The translations under genes and the position numbers were made by a program. 64,000 bases of DNA, from contig CM053265.1 in the NCBI GenBank assembly GCA_028583415.1, positions 30,745,343 to 30,809,342 of the forward strand, read 5' to 3'. This document shows, one piece after another, positions 12,449 through 25,303 of this stretch. The notes below the pieces were generated by a model. That model was not told where the DNA came from and did not search any database. It saw only the letters and a program-made list of their open reading frames with translations. This DNA comes from Protea cynaroides. Its lineage: Eukaryota; Streptophyta; Magnoliopsida; Proteales; Proteaceae. Position 1 is the first letter of the stretch; every line of letters begins with the position of its first letter.

Positions 12449-14720
12449 TGTCACACCCCAATTCTGCACTCTTTAGAATGGTGTAATCAACCACTAGCAA
12501 ACCAACGGTTCAACCAGGATCTTAGACAGACGGTATCCGTTTTATCTAAACCTCATACATCCACATTCATAATCAGAATAAATACACAATAGCGGAAGTC
12601 TTATAGTAAAATGAACTGAGAAATCTACTGTGATATTAATATTTAAAGAGCAAATTATTCTGTATCAACTAAGACATAAATAAATATCAAATACATGTCT
12701 TTACTAAATCCAAATAATGAAAATAAAATCTAATCGAATACACATGAGTTGCACTCGCAAAAGGAGTCATGCGTATCCACTTCATCTTCAACTTCCATCG
12801 CCGCCATGTGCCCGTACACTGGAGCATTGACATAATCTTCGACGGTAGTACCTGCATCATCAACTAAAAATATTCGACGTCGAGGGGGTGAGCACATATC
12901 ATGGCTCAGTGAGCAACAAAACAATGCAACAATACATATGCATGCAGTCAATTCATATCTTTGGTCTGGTTTAAAGTTTGCAATGCGCAATAGAAAGGTT
13001 TAGGTGGTCAAAGGTTAACGTTTACTGACCCCTCCTCTATACACAGGGTGTGGAAGTCCACCCAAAGGTTAACGTTTATTGTCGTCCCTATCCATCCTAC
13101 CATAACATTGTACAACAAAGGTTAACGTTTATTGTTGTATAGTGCCATACCAACACGTAAGCCCCTGCTGGCGAGGGCTTGCAAACTGGACTCGCAACTA
13201 ACCAATCCTAATGCCAAACAGTGTATCCAAGGCCTCACCCCAACATCCCACAGAACGTCCATAGAGATAGAGTAAAGGCCCCCTGGTAGAGTCAGAGACT
13301 ACAAAGACCGAGACCACCTCCCCTGATACTCTACGACGTAATAGTTCTGCTAAGGTAATAGCGATACAACGATGTTAATGCACAAGACTTGAGTTAGAGA
13401 TAGAGCTAAAGTGCTGAGACCCACCAAAGGTTAACGTTTATTGACGTTCCCATCACACCTCCCCTGATACTCGCTCGCATCAAGTACACTAACCACACAC
13501 ATACATTCACATGCCTATTTCTATCATTTTCATCATCATCATGTTATAAACAATAAAGTAAATATGCATGAACAAATAAAAGAAATATTGGATGACATGT
13601 TGTATGCACATTACAAATATATTCGCATAGAATCAGGCATAGCATTGGACTCAAGAAAATAAAACAGCTTATTATTAACCAATTAGTTTGTAGGTCTTGT
13701 TTCCTCACCTTTGCTTGTTTGTAGATCCTCTTTCAAGCCTTAAGAATCACTTTTATATCAATATTATATTGCTAGAAGACCTAACAAAGTCGATAGAATT
13801 CAATTAGAATTTATTCTAATTTTTACAGCTTGTTGTTAACTGGGGGTCGATGCTTAGGGTCGGAGTTATAACCGACCCTGGGTGCAACCGCCCCTATTCT
13901 GGGCTTCCCGAACACTGGAGGTCGATGCTCAGGGTCTGGTAGGGTCGATTGGCCATCGACCCCTATGCGACCCCTATGGGTTTTGTCAATTTTTCTTCTT
14001 TCAGCCCATTCTTTGTGTTTGGGGACCTATGGCTTGCTCCTACAGTCCAGTCCACATATGTTCTATGGCCTAAAACCATGATTCATTCACCTATATGGCT
14101 TTCATGATTTCCCCCATGGTTTTCCATGAAAACCTAACAATGGGTTGATGGTTTGGGTTTCTTCGAGATCATTCCCTCTTTATTATCTACTTTAAGGTCT
14201 TTAGAAACTCATGGAAATAGTATCCATACCTGAAAAGATTACTCTTTCTCTGCAACTCTTCTCCTTTTGCTTTCTTCTCTTCCTTCTCTTCTCTTTCTCT
14301 CAATTCAATTAGGGTTCTTAAAGGAGTGAAAGAGGTTTAGGGACGTCCTATTTATAGAGTAGAAACTCCTAAAATAAGTCCCATTGAGATTAGGAAGGAA
14401 TCCCATTGAAATTAGGAAAGTTTCCTAATTTCTGCTTTTACTGAGTACCGGGGGTCGATAGGGGGGGTCGGAGATCCCGTTGACCCCTGGTCCTTAAAAT
14501 GTCTGACCCCCATATAAAACTAGGGGTCTGACTTCTATACTGGGGGGGTCCGACCCTCCCTTGCTGGGTATGCAACCCTCCCCTTATTTTGAGTGTTTTT
14601 GGGTTAGTTTAATACCTGGGATCGTGATCTCCTTTACGCACTTGGTCCATGTGGTTCAACCATGATGGGTAGACTTGGTTCAAGGTGGTAAGACCGGGTT
14701 AGTTTGATACGAGTCTTATA
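12449..14720 (-). mobile_element. Solo LTR of the Tekay-family chromovirus
   Basis: Starts TGTCACACCCC, ends GAGTCTTATA (the expected final CA is mutated to TA), and is bracketed by GTCCA at 12444-12448 and 14721-14725. It aligns through its whole length with the LTRs of the full element at 39901-42199 and 49402-51699, with clear divergence. No internal region is present, so it is a solo LTR left by LTR-LTR recombination. It holds four copies of AAGGTTAACGTTTATTG (about 13010, 13064, 13117, 13426) and two GGGTCGA clusters (13840-13985, 14448-14585). Element orientation is minus. Confidence 0.92.
14349..14356 (-). promoter_or_regulatory. TATA box of the solo LTR
   Basis: The minus strand reads CTCTATAAATAGG, a near-consensus plant TATA box. 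A splice-donor-like CAG|GTATGGATA follows at 14229, about 125 bases downstream on the minus strand. Confidence 0.62.
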
Positions 14721-15465
14721 GTCCAAGTTGCCTACTGTGAGGACAATGAGAAATGGTTGATCCTCCTAGGGATGAATGTGGTATCCGTATCGATGAAGAT
14801 CAATTGTTCTGTTGGAGTCGCCACCTAGATTAAGGTCTAAGACCTCGAAAAATGTAGCCCCACCCTAAGGTAAGACTTCTATTGACTCGTGACCTAATGT
14901 ATCAGTTCTTTGGTCTGCAAGAGATCGGGTAAGAATTCAAGGTACGATTATGGGAAGGTGTTAGGCACCCAAACCGCCCGATCAATATCGGCCTCCTAAA
15001 CTTTCCTTAGACTCTAATTTTAACTGTGCTTGGTCAACTGGATGACTAGGGTTCAATGGAGGATGTCCTAAACCAAGTTGCTATGTTATTCTAACCTAGG
15101 GTTCAGCCAATCATGTTTTAAAGCAAATAAACAAGCAAATGTAATATACAATATTATACTGTGAACCGGACCAAAGATGGTTCGGTCTTGGACTGAATCT
15201 GAGACGTGTAATACATCTCAAACTGCCTACGTATTCCAATCCTGGAAATCAAGTCCAAAACGTAGTTCAAAAAGGGTTGTGTGATTAAAGATTATGAAAG
15301 TAATTTATGCATGTGCTTTAATTAGATTCATTATCAAGTTGAAGTTTAGGCTGGATGTTTGGTTGATGGATGGCATTGTACCGTATTTGGGACTCCCAAA
15401 TTGCCTACGTATTCTAGGGTGTGCCCTAGAAATCAGGCAGAAAATATTTGTGAGTGTTGGATTTA

Positions 15466-15770
15466 AAATGTGTACCAAATTCCTTCCATTTTTGTCGATA
15501 GGATCTATGGATGTGACCTAAATTCCCACCACTTTTATTTGGGATGTGTACCAAATTCTTTCTATTTTCGTTAATAGGATCTAGGGATGAGACCTAAATT
15601 CCCACCATTTTTATTTGGGATGTGTATCAAATTCTTTCTATTATTGCTAATAGGATCTAGAGATGAGACCTAAATTCTACCATTTTTATTTGGGATGTGT
15701 ACCAAATTCTTTCTATTTTTGTCAATAAGATTTAGTGATGAGACCTAAATTACTACCTTTTTTATTGTGT
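15466..15770. repeat. 76-base tandem array in LTR of element C
   Basis: TGTACCAAATTC recurs at 15471, 15547, 15623 and 15698, a period of 76, 76 and 75 bases. The partner LTR has the same array with TGTACC-type starts at 34183, 34259, 34335 and 34411, exactly 76 apart. Each unit also holds AGGATCTAGGGATGAGACC. Confidence 0.85.
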
Positions 15771-15779
15771 CCATTTTTA

Positions 15780-16080
15780 GGTTTCTAGGGTTTCCTATCC
15801 CTTTTCATTGTGATTTTCATTTTTTAGGGTTTCATACCCTAATTATTCTCTTTATTCTAGGGTTTATCTTGCCCTAATTATTCTTTCCATTTTTAGGGTT
15901 TCATTTTTCCTAATTATTGTTTTCTTTCCATTTTTAAGGTTTCCAATTATAATTGCTATTTTCTTTCCATTTTCATGATTATCTACCCTAATTGTTATCT
16001 TCTTTCTATTTTTAGGGTTTTCTACCTAATTGATATTTTCTTTCTATTTTTAGGGTTTTATACCCAAATTGCTATTTTTT
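15780..16080. repeat. Telobox-like TTTAGGG array in LTR of element C
   Basis: About eight units of roughly 35-40 bases, each with TTTTAGGGTTT followed by CTACCCTAAT or a variant, so that TAGGG and CCCTA can pair within a unit. The same array is at 34490-34800. The plant telomere heptamer TTTAGGG is embedded, but the units are not contiguous heptamers, so this is not telomeric DNA. Confidence 0.7.
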
Positions 16081-16159
16081 TCAACTTATCACTTTTCAAG
16101 ACAAATATGGCAAATGAAAACATTCCAACTATAGCAGTGGTAGTAATCCAAACATAGCA

Positions 16160-16315
16160 GTATGCATCCAAAAATGGCAGTGAGCATCTAAACATGACAA
16201 TGAGCATCTAAACATGGCAGTGAGCATCTAAACATGGTAGTGAGCATCTAAACATGGTAGTGAGCTTCTAAACATGGCAGTGAGCATCTAAATATGGCAA
16301 TGAGCATCCAAACAC
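16160..16315. repeat. 20-base minisatellite in LTR of element C
   Basis: The unit CATGGCAGTGAGCATCTAAA is repeated about eight times with single-base changes. A shorter array (about six units) lies at 34883-35010 in the partner LTR, so copy number differs between the two LTRs. Confidence 0.85.
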
Positions 16316-17219
16316 TCATGATGAAAAATCCAATGGTATAAATCACTATTGATGGTAATCTAACCATTCAGATTGCTTTAAGACACTCATGATCAAGATC
16401 TATTGGTTCATATTTCCTTAAAACACTCATGATCAAGATCTAATGGTTCAGATTGCTTAAAATCACATCTTTATGTCATACAATGCTTCAGAATTAGAAC
16501 CAACATCCAATGGTCCATATTTGATCATCATATGATCCAAATAAAATATTATCATCCAATGGATCAGATTTATCAATCAATGGCTCAAGATTAAAGTCCA
16601 TAATTTAATCACATGAGAATTCCATATCAATGATCTATATTCAACTCATTAAAATTTTAAATCAATGGTCCTTATTCAATTCATTAAAATTCTATGATCA
16701 ATAGCCATATTTCATTCACATAAAAATTCCACCATGGTCGGATCAATTTTATTACCTTAAATTCAAAGCACATGGTTGGGGTTTATTTCATGGGAATGAC
16801 CAACAGGTGTTTGGAGGGAATTTAATCAAGAGGTACCAATGAAGAATGCTACGGCAAGGTGTAGCTGTTTCGGGTATCAGATCTGGGATGGCTGCATCTT
16901 GGATCAGATTGGTGTAAGGTGGCAATTTAGAGTTGGTTGATGGAGTGAATGGAGAGTGAGATTGGGTTGTGTTGTGCAAGTGTAAAGGAAATACGTGGAC
17001 TGCATGGAATTCAATGGGTGATGTTGTCGATGGTGTTACAGGCGGCAAGGTGTAGAAGTAGTGGCTGGACAAGGATCAATGGAAGCTTAGCTGGGCAAAC
17101 AAGGGTTAACCAGGTTTATGGGTTTAGAGATGATGGTATTCGGTGAGTTGGTAATGCTGTGCGGACAGATGGCTCAATCATGATAAATGAGAATAAAAAT
17201 AAATGAGGGAGAGAAGAGC

Positions 17220-17788
17220 TTACCTGAATCTTCTTCTCCCTCGCTCTCTTCTGCCCTTTCTCGATCCCTCGGGCCGTCCCTCTTCTTCTTCTCCTCTTCT
17301 TCTCGATCTGCCACCTATCCCTCTTCTCAATCTTCTCAGCCTGATTTTTCTGTTTTCTTTATTTCTTTTCTTCCTTTTCTTCTCCTCTCTCCAGCTCCTG
17401 GTTCTTCTTCTTTTTTTTCCTCTCTCCACTTGTCTTCCCCCTCTCTCTCTCGGTCTCTTTTTTTTTCTTTCTTTTTTTTTTCTCCCCATCTCCTCTCGGT
17501 TCTCCAACTATTCTCGGTTCTCCCTTTTTTTCTGTTTTTTTTTCTTTTTATATCTTCTCCACCGCTCTCCCTCTCTCTCCTCTTCACGATTCTTTCTTCT
17601 TTTTCTATTTTTTTCTTTTTATATCTTCTCCACCTCTCTCTCTCTCTCTTTCTCCTCTTCTCTTGATCTTCTCCTTTTCTATTTTTTTTCCTTTTTTATT
17701 CATCTTTACCTCTCTCTTTCTCTTTCTCCCCTTCTCCCGATCTTCTCCTTTTTTAATTTTTTTTCCTTTTTTATTCTTCTTTCCACCG
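17220..17788. repeat. CT-rich low-complexity block, left part
   Basis: Long pyrimidine tract of TCTCTC, TTTTTC and CTTCTCCTC runs, continued after the Athila insertion at 26938-27245. The matching intact block is at 35915-36710, and a weaker one in element A's LTR is at 52700-53160. On the minus, transcribed strand it would be a purine-rich tract. Open frames on both strands are compositional, not genes. Confidence 0.85.
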
Positions 17789-18975
17789 TGATGTGAATTA
17801 AATATGTATGTAACCGCAAGTGCACAGTATCGTGCAGTAACGTGTCGATCTCAGGGAGGAATCGCTATTATCCTAACTCAAATAAGGCAAAGCGTACCAA
17901 AAAGATATGATTGAATTAACACCCTAATCACTTTAAATAAAAATTAATCAAGCAATAAAAACAATAATAACCATTCATAACGGTATGAAAATTTATGAAA
18001 CCACTAACCATAAAGTAACACAAATTTATTGCAAGAAAGAAATGAAATTAAAAGTAAAAGAATGTAAGAAAAACTTATCTTGATAGAAGATTTCTCTGTC
18101 ATTGCTCGTCGTCTTGTTGTCACTCCAAGGCGATGTGTAAACGATAACAAAGGGAGCCTTCTCCCCTAAATTAAATTAGTAATGGGATACAACCTATATT
18201 TATCTACCCTACTATAGAGTTCTAAATTTGAAATTAAAACTAAAAACAAGTAAATAACTAAATAAAAATAAACTTAAGCAAGAAGAACACAACTTGAAAG
18301 GAAAAAAAAACCAAGAATCTCACTCTCTCATAAATTCTCAAAACTAAGAAAAAACTCATAATAGAATTCTTAGATGATTTTCTATTGCTGAGCATCACAT
18401 ATATATACAAGAAAGTAAAGATCACAATCAATCTTTATAATTGAATTACAACAGATTTTTTGGATATAATTTTGGTAACCAAATTTCAATCTTGTAGGTT
18501 CATTGTATATGGACGATTCTTGAGTAGAAAAAATCTTGCACCAACTCATCAAATCTTTAGTATCATTTTCTCTTTTTGAAAACTTCCATAATCGATTGGA
18601 GCTTTCCATTCTTCCATGCCATGACAATCTTGTAAATTTGATTCCAAATAACTAAGGAATATTTTCTCAAGAGAATGGAATCTTTCACATGAGATTGGGC
18701 TATTCTTTGACTTGGTCCAAGGCTGATCTTATACACAAAATTCGTGGCTCTCCTCATAAAATTCATCTTATGCCCAGCTGTTGAGTTGACTGGGTGAGTT
18801 AACTGGACAGGATCACCAAAAATTCATAAAATGATATTTTTAAGCTTAAATTTCTCTATTCTTTCACCTACACCCAACAAACATAAAATCAATATTAAAT
18901 ACCCGAGAAATATCATAAATAGAATAAGAGATGTATATTTTATTCCCTAAATTCACACATAAAATGTGTTCATCA
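17789..18975 (-). repeat. Athila 3' LTR
   Basis: 1187 bases matching 25744-26932. It ends at CATCA, followed by a C-rich stretch that is the polypurine tract on the minus strand. It holds a TATATATA at 18400-18407. Confidence 0.92.
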
Positions 18976-18990
18976 GATTCCCCCACACTT
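18976..18990 (-). other. Athila polypurine tract
   Basis: The minus strand reads GTGTGGGGGAATC directly against the LTR end, as expected for the plus-strand primer of reverse transcription. Confidence 0.8.
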
Positions 18991-19553
18991 GAGCTTTGCT
19001 AGTCTCGACCAAAGAAAAATATAAAAATAAAATAAAATCCTAACTCACTTTAGTAGGAATCACGATTGCACTTAGCACGTGCAACAAGCCTTTAAACCCC
19101 TAGGTTACCCCTAGTGGACGAGTTGTGTCTCGTGAGTATTTTAGAGAATAAACACCCAAAATTCATATAGAAATTTTAAACTTTAATTTTGGTATTAAGA
19201 AAAGAGAGCACACACATATCTTATTAATCAAGACACTCAACTTGGGATCAAGAAAACATAGAAACCCCCACACTTGAACATTGCTACCTTATATGATTCA
19301 AACACTAATGTTGCATCTCAATTAGGAACCTTGTTATATCTTCCAAATATATCTCTCCTTAAGGTGAACCCTTTGTAACATACTGGTAACCAAGACCCAA
19401 GAATAGCTTTCAACACTTGTATTTTTTTTCTTTCTTTCTTCCTCTTTAAGCTACTCCACTACAATTGGCTTGAGAAGTGCAGGTTATGCATTCCCATGTT
19501 ACTATGTAGCTTCGCTTTTGGCATATATCTTTAAAGACATTGATGCTAAAGAG

Positions 19554-19584
<31 letters not shown>

Positions 19585-20090
19585 TTGTATCCAAAGAATT
19601 TCAATCAAGACACCTCGCTTCTTGAGGCAGAATGTCCTATATAGTTTCAAGAACAAAAAAAAACTCTTATATTATTATTTTCTTATTATGATTTTTTTTT
19701 ATAGTACAAGGAGGTCTCAGCTTTATTCAAAGGTTGAAATTACCAACTATAACCATAAAATATTCATCCCTTCAGGAGAGGTAAGATGTATTTTCTAACT
19801 TAATTTCCATCTCAAAATACAACCTAAGTACTATCCTCACATAGGGTTTCATTACGTCGTATGTGATAGTTTCCTAGGTCTCTTTCTCCTTCCTCTTTTG
19901 TGTCAAAACCATAGAAATAGTGATTGACTTTCCCAAAAACCAAAGTTAAAAAGTTAAAATTTACAATGAAAGCTCAAAATTCATTTTTTTTAATGAAATC
20001 ACAACCCTTCCCCCATACTTAAATCATGCATTGTCCTCAATGTATACAAAAAAAAAAAAGACAAGGACAAGGGGAAGAAAAAAACTCCCT
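18991..20090 (-). other. Athila 3' non-coding region
   Basis: About 1.1 kb between the integrase end and the polypurine tract. No envelope-like open frame is found on the minus strand. It contains a run of about 26 T at 19553-19578 and several shorter A or T runs. Nothing else is recognised. Confidence 0.65.
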
Positions 20091-20093
20091 GAA

Positions 20094-21548
20094 TCAAGGA
20101 TCAGTGTAAAAAGGCTCATGAAGATCCATGACCTCTTTAGTGGAGTCGTGTGGAAGCTCCAAAAATGGCTTCAAACGCTGGCCATTCACTTTACTGGTTG
20201 CACCTGTACTTGGATTTAAAATCTCAATTACACCCGATGAGAAAACATTTTGAACAATATAAGGACCCTCCCAACGAGATCTAAGTTTACCAGGAAAAAT
20301 ATGCAAACGAGAATTATAAAGCAAAACCTTGTCGCCAGGGGTAAAAGACTTTCGAAGGATATGTCCGTCATGATAAGCCTTCATCTTGTCTTTATAGATG
20401 CGGGCATTGTCGTAGGCATCATTTCTCAATTCATCCAACTCAGAGTGCTGGATTCCCTATGAGTGCTAGCATCTGACAAATCAAAATTTAATTTCTTAAT
20501 TGCCCAAAATACCTGATGTTCCAATTCGACTGGTAGATGGCAGGCTTTTCCATACACCAGACGATAAGGGGATTGACCAAGAATGGTCTTGAAAGCAGTT
20601 CTATAAGCCCATAAAGCATCTATGAGGCGAATGGACCAATCCTTACGAGTAGGATTGACAGTTTTTTCCAAAATTTGTTTGATTTGTCGATTGGACACTT
20701 CAACCTGTCCACTAGTCTGAGGGTGGTAAGGGGTTGCCAATTTATGGGTAATACCATATTTTTGAACAAGGACCTCAAATGGTTTATTACAGAAGTGTTT
20801 CCCCCTATCGCTAATGATAGCTCGAGGGGTACCAAATCGGGAGAATATATTCTCCTTTAAAAATTTAATGACTACCTTGTGGTCATTGGTCTTAGTAGCA
20901 ACAGCTTCTATCCATTTTGACACGTAGTCCACAGCTAACAAGATATACTCATTCCCAAAAGACATTGGGAACGGACCCATAAAATCAATGCCCCAAACAT
21001 GAAAAACTTCAACCACCAGAATTGGGTTTAGTGGCATCATATTCCGCTTGGTAATGCGGCCTAAAGACTGACAAGAAGGGCATGCCTTATAGTAATTAAA
21101 TGCATCCTTAAAAAGACTAGGCCAGTAGAATCCAGACTGTAAAACCTTGGCCGCAGTCTTATTTGGCCCAAAGTGGCCACCACACGCCTGATCATGACAA
21201 TAAGACAGCACAGATTGTTGTTCATGGTCAAGTACACATATCCTGATAATCTGATCAGGGCAAGTCTCGAACAGATATGGATCGTCCCAAAAATAGTACT
21301 TGACTTGGGTAGGAGTCGCACCTGTTACCAAGTAATTTACAATATCAGCGAACTAAGACTCACTAGATACTACAAACAACTACTCATCTGGGAAAAACTC
21401 GTTGACTGGTGAATCAACAGTCAAAGAATTAGGCAGTCGGGATAAGTGATCAGCAACCAGATTTTCTATTCCTGGTTAATCCCTAATCTCTATGTCAAAC
21501 TCTTGTAAAAGAAAAACCCATCTAATGAGACGAGCTTTGGCATCCTTT
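20094..21548 (-). pseudogene. Athila integrase with RNase H tail
   Basis: Minus-strand integrase. The zinc-binding N-terminus is complete: H..H in YCHDQACGGHFG and C-x2-C in KACPSCQ (about 21060-21195). Core residues are VWGIDFMGPFP (first Asp), IISDRGKHF (second Asp) and HPQTSGQVEVSNRQ (Glu). The C-terminal part has LLYNSRLHIFPGKLRSRWEGPY (20250-20340), a GPY/F-type module. The region 21332-21548 is the RNase H tail (IRWVFLLQEFDIEI, then VADHLSRL), with in-frame stops near 21473, 21387 and 21351. A one-base frame change near 20450 separates the GPY/F-type module from the core. Confidence 0.9.
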
Positions 21549-21550
21549 TT

Positions 21551-22807
21551 CTACAAGAGATGTTTGAGAGCGGCATGATCCGTATACACAATGACATGAG
21601 ATCCTATCAAGTAGGCACAAAATTTCTCTAAAGCGAATACAACAGCTAAGAATTCTTTTTCAGTGGTGGTGTAATTAAGCTGTGCATCATTTAAAGTCCT
21701 ACATGCATAACAAATTACATGTGGTAACTTATTGATCCGTTGCCCAAGGACAGCTCCTAATACAAAATCAGAAGCATCACAAATAAGCTCAAAGGGCTCT
21801 GTCCATATGGGTGTCTGAATAACGGGGGCAGGGGTCAAAATCTTTTTGAGTTGATTAAAACTCTCAAGACAGGCATCATTAAAATCAAAGAGCTGGTCTT
21901 TAGCAAGCAAAGAGGTGAGAGGACGAGCAATTTGACTAAAATCTTTAATGAACCTCCAATAGAAACCGGCATGTCCTAGAAAGGAGCAAATGTCCTTAAC
22001 AGATTTGGGAACAGGTAGCTTTTCAATCAATTCTACTTTGGCTTTGTCAACCACGATCCCATCTTTGAAAATGATGTGACCCAACACTATGCCCTGTTTT
22101 ACCATGAAGTGGCATTTCTCCCAATTTAAAACTAAATCTTTCCCCGTATACCTGACAAGAACTAAGGAAAGATTATGTAGGCAATCAGAAAAAGTAGACC
22201 CATGCACAGAAAAATCATCCATGAATACTTCTAAATATTGTTCTACCATATCTGAGAATATGCTCATCATGCACCTTTGAAAAGTGGCAGGGGCATTGCA
22301 TAGCCCAAAAGGCATGCGCCGGTAAGCATAGGTTCCGTAGGGGCATGTGAAAGTGGTCTTGTGTTGGTCATCTAAGGCAATGGGGATTTGATTGTAACCG
22401 GAGTATCCATCTAAGAAGCAATAGTATTCATGTCCGGCCAACCTCTCTAACATTTGGTCAATGAAAGGCAAAGGGAAATGATCCTTCCACGTTGCCGTAT
22501 TCAGCTTTCTGTAGTCTATGCAGACTCTCCATCCTGTTTGGATACGGGTTGGAATCAATTCATTGTCAGCATTAGCAACTACAGTGACTCCTGACTTCTT
22601 TGGTACCATATGTACTGGACTTACCCACTCACTATCAGATATGGGATATATGATCACATGAGCTAAGCACTTTAGAATCTCTTTCTTAATTGCTTCCTTC
22701 ATCACAAGATTTGCCCGTCTCTGAGGTTCCCTTGATGGGTTGATATCTTCCATAAGGTGTACATGATGCTGAACAATAGACGGACTAATACCTTTGATGT
22801 CAGCCAC
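21551..22807 (-). pseudogene. Athila reverse transcriptase and RNase H
   Basis: An open frame of 418 codons, in the same frame as its neighbours. It holds the full reverse-transcriptase palm: VHMVPKKSG, RVCIDYRKLN, FPLPFIDQML, CFLDGYSGYNQI, RMPFGLCNAPATFQR and catalytic VFMDDFSV near 22195-22220. It then has GHAGFYWRFIKDFS, RNase H ELICDASDFVLGAVLGQR, TEKEFLAVVFALEKF and VYTDHAALKHLL. Motifs are intact. In-frame TAG codons at 22811-22813 and 21551-21553 delimit it. The intact core suggests relatively recent decay. Confidence 0.93.
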
Positions 22808-22813
22808 AGTCTA

Positions 22814-23971
22814 ACCTAAGGCTTCCTTGTGATTTTGTAAGAGTTTGACTAACTCTTCTTCCTGATTAGAAGTCAAATCAGATGCAATAATAATAGGAAG
22901 AGTATGGTCAGGTCCTAAGAAGGCATACTTCAGAGTGGATGGTAACTCCTTTAATTCTAAGCTAGGTGGTTCAACCATTGAGGGCTTGAGAATGGAAGTG
23001 GATAGAGGTCCTAGAGGTTCCACAGGTGTGTGGATACTCCATGCCTCTGATGAGAAAGTATCCACTACTCCTCCCAACGCTTCCATACACTGCAAGAATT
23101 CTGAGTCAAAGTCAATGTCAAAAGTGGTCTCTACATGGTCAGGGAATTCTTGGAGCATATGTACTTCCTCATTCGGTTGCTTACCCAGCCTAAATACATT
23201 TAAATCAACAGTTTGGTTACCAAATGACAGTTTCATGAGACCGTTCCTGCAATTTATCAGTGCATTGCTTGTAGCCAGAAACGGTCTCCCTAAAATGATA
23301 GGGATTTGATCCCTATTGGAGACAGGATGTATTTCTAAAACAATAAAATCCACAGGAAAAAGAAATTCTCCTACCTTTAACAAAACATCCTCTACAATTC
23401 CTTTAGGAGTTTTTATAGAGCGATCAGCTAGTTGAAGTGAGATGGACATTGGTTTCAACTTTCCCAATCCTAATTGTTGGTAAACATGATAAGGTAGAAG
23501 ATTCACACTTGCACCTAAATCTAGCAGAGCATGATCAATAAAAGTGTTGCCTATGATGCAAGAGATGGTAGGACAGCCAGGGTCCTTGTATTTGGCTGCC
23601 ACAAGATGGTTCAGAAGGGAACTTAAATGTGCAGCCAAGAATACCTTTTTAGGAATTTGACTAATCCTCTTTTGTGTGCATAAGTCTTTAAAGACTTTTG
23701 CATAAATAGGAATTTGGTCAATTGCATCCAAAAGTGGGATATTCAATTCTACCTGTTTGAAGACCTCTAAAATTTTATCAACTAAAACAGTCTTCTTTTG
23801 GTTTACCAACCTAGTAGGGAATGCGGTTGGTGGAGTAAAAATTCTGTCTGGAACAGTCTCTTCGGGTCTTTCAGGTACATCAGACGAACCTGGAGAAAGA
23901 GGCTGAGTAGTTGCCTCAGATTGGGGAACATTAACGGGAGCAACTTTGGGTTTGTTCTTTGGTGCTTCATC
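22814..23971 (-). pseudogene. Athila protease region
   Basis: Minus-strand frame continuous with gag and pol apart from stops. The active-site motif is LLDLGASVNLLPYHVYQQLG near 23455-23520 (D-L-G-A in place of the usual D-S/T-G-A, a form common in Athila), followed by LKVGEFLFPVDFIVLE and IILGRPFLATSNALI. The C-terminal part is a linker ending in ASDLTSNQEEELVKLLQNHKEALG, which leads to reverse transcriptase. The upstream part (23810-23971) is Pro-rich. It would process the polyprotein in the particle. Confidence 0.85.
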
Positions 23972-25303
23972 CTATAGGTACTCTTGGCCACTCCGTAATG
24001 CATGGACTGCATTGCATTGTTTGGAGGACCCTGATTGATTCTCTATGCCATTCACTTGAGGTTTTGACCTATTTGGTTGTGGGTGATGGCGTGGGTTGGT
24101 CTCTGGTTGGCTGGGCAGAATACTCTTGTTCTTTTCACATATTAGGGTAACCAATTGGGTAAGTGTCCTCTCCATACTGGTATGCCCTACCATTGGAGCT
24201 GCCATATTCTTCTCCAACTCACTGAGTCTGGCCGGCTCACCCGTGTTAGAAAATCCAGGGGGTTGCTGAAAATTACCTTGGGGAACAAAATTGGGTCTAG
24301 GGGGAGCATATGGCCTGGTGTGACTGGGAGGACCTTGATTTGGAAATTGGGATGCGTCCACACGGTTCCCTTGGTTCCAATAAAAATTTGGGTGATTTCT
24401 CCATCCTGGATTGTAGGTGTTACTATACAGATTGTAAAGTACACTTACATTAGCATTCTGAGCATTTTCCTGTGAAGGGCATTCCTCTACTGTGTGTCCA
24501 GGAGTTTGACACCAGTTGCACATTAGTACTTGCTTTTGGATAGGGTCTTTAGGAACTAAAGCTTCTATCCTTTTGATAAGGCTATCTAAGTGTGCCACTT
24601 TAGCTACTATGCCATCGACAAAGTAACCTTTACCTTTTTGGGTGCGATCTGTCTCCTGCACAGACTACCATTCTCTTGTTTTTTCGGTGAGATCCGCCAA
24701 AACATTCCAAGCATCGTTAGCATCCTCATAGGAAGTGAATCCTTGAGGACACATAGACTCAAACATTTGCTTGGTAGGAAAGTCTATCCCCTCATAAATA
24801 ATTTGACAAAGCTGCCATATTTCAATACCATGGTGAGGGCACTCTTGGAGTAGACCTTGGAACCTTTCCATGAGTCTTGAAAAAGACTCATTTGACTCTT
24901 GTTTGAACAACATTATATCCCCTCGAAGTTTATTTGTCTTGTGAAGAGGAAAAAACTTTCTAAGGAATAACATAGTAAATTTTTCCCAGGATGTAATAGA
25001 ATTTGTGGTAAGACCATAAAGCCATTTTTTAGCTCCATCCTTGAGTGAAAAAGTGATGCACCTCAATTTGATAGCATCATCACTGAGCTGTTGCATTTTA
25101 ATGAGGGCACACACCTCCTCATACTCACGGAGGAACAAGTATGCATCCTCTGAAGATAACCCATGAAAATGAGAAAGCATGGTAATGAATTGAGTTTTCA
25201 ATTCATAGTTGTTGCCTGTGGCAGCCGGCAATTGAATACATGAAGGTTGTGCTTCCCTAGCAGGGTAAAATCTATCCTTAAGTGTCATCTTTGGTTCAAC
25301 CAT
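23972..25303 (-). pseudogene. Athila gag with zinc knuckle
   Basis: The start is placed at ATG 25303 (MVEPKMTLKDRFYPAREA). The capsid part has FITMLSHFHGLSSEDAYLFL, CITFSLKDGAKKWLYGL, KFFPLHKTNKLRGDI and SFSRLMERFQGLLQECPHHG, typical Athila gag. A TAG at 24665-24667 interrupts the frame. After it comes the zinc knuckle CNWCQTPGHTVEEC (about 24475-24520), then a Pro/Gln/Asn-rich tail. The frame ends at TAG 23972-23974. It encodes the particle protein that binds element RNA. Confidence 0.9.

Noticed and set aside
15780..16080. Interstitial telomere
   Set aside because: TTTAGGG occurs once per 35-40-base unit, not as contiguous heptamers.
17187..17796. Long open frames on both strands over the CT-rich block (up to about 200 codons)
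   Set aside because: Low-complexity Ser/Leu/Phe or Arg/Lys/Glu translations come from pyrimidine runs; the same happens at 35880-36681. No start context or domain.
18991..20090. Athila envelope-like gene
   Set aside because: No minus-strand frame of suitable length, signal peptide or membrane segment in the 1.1 kb after integrase.
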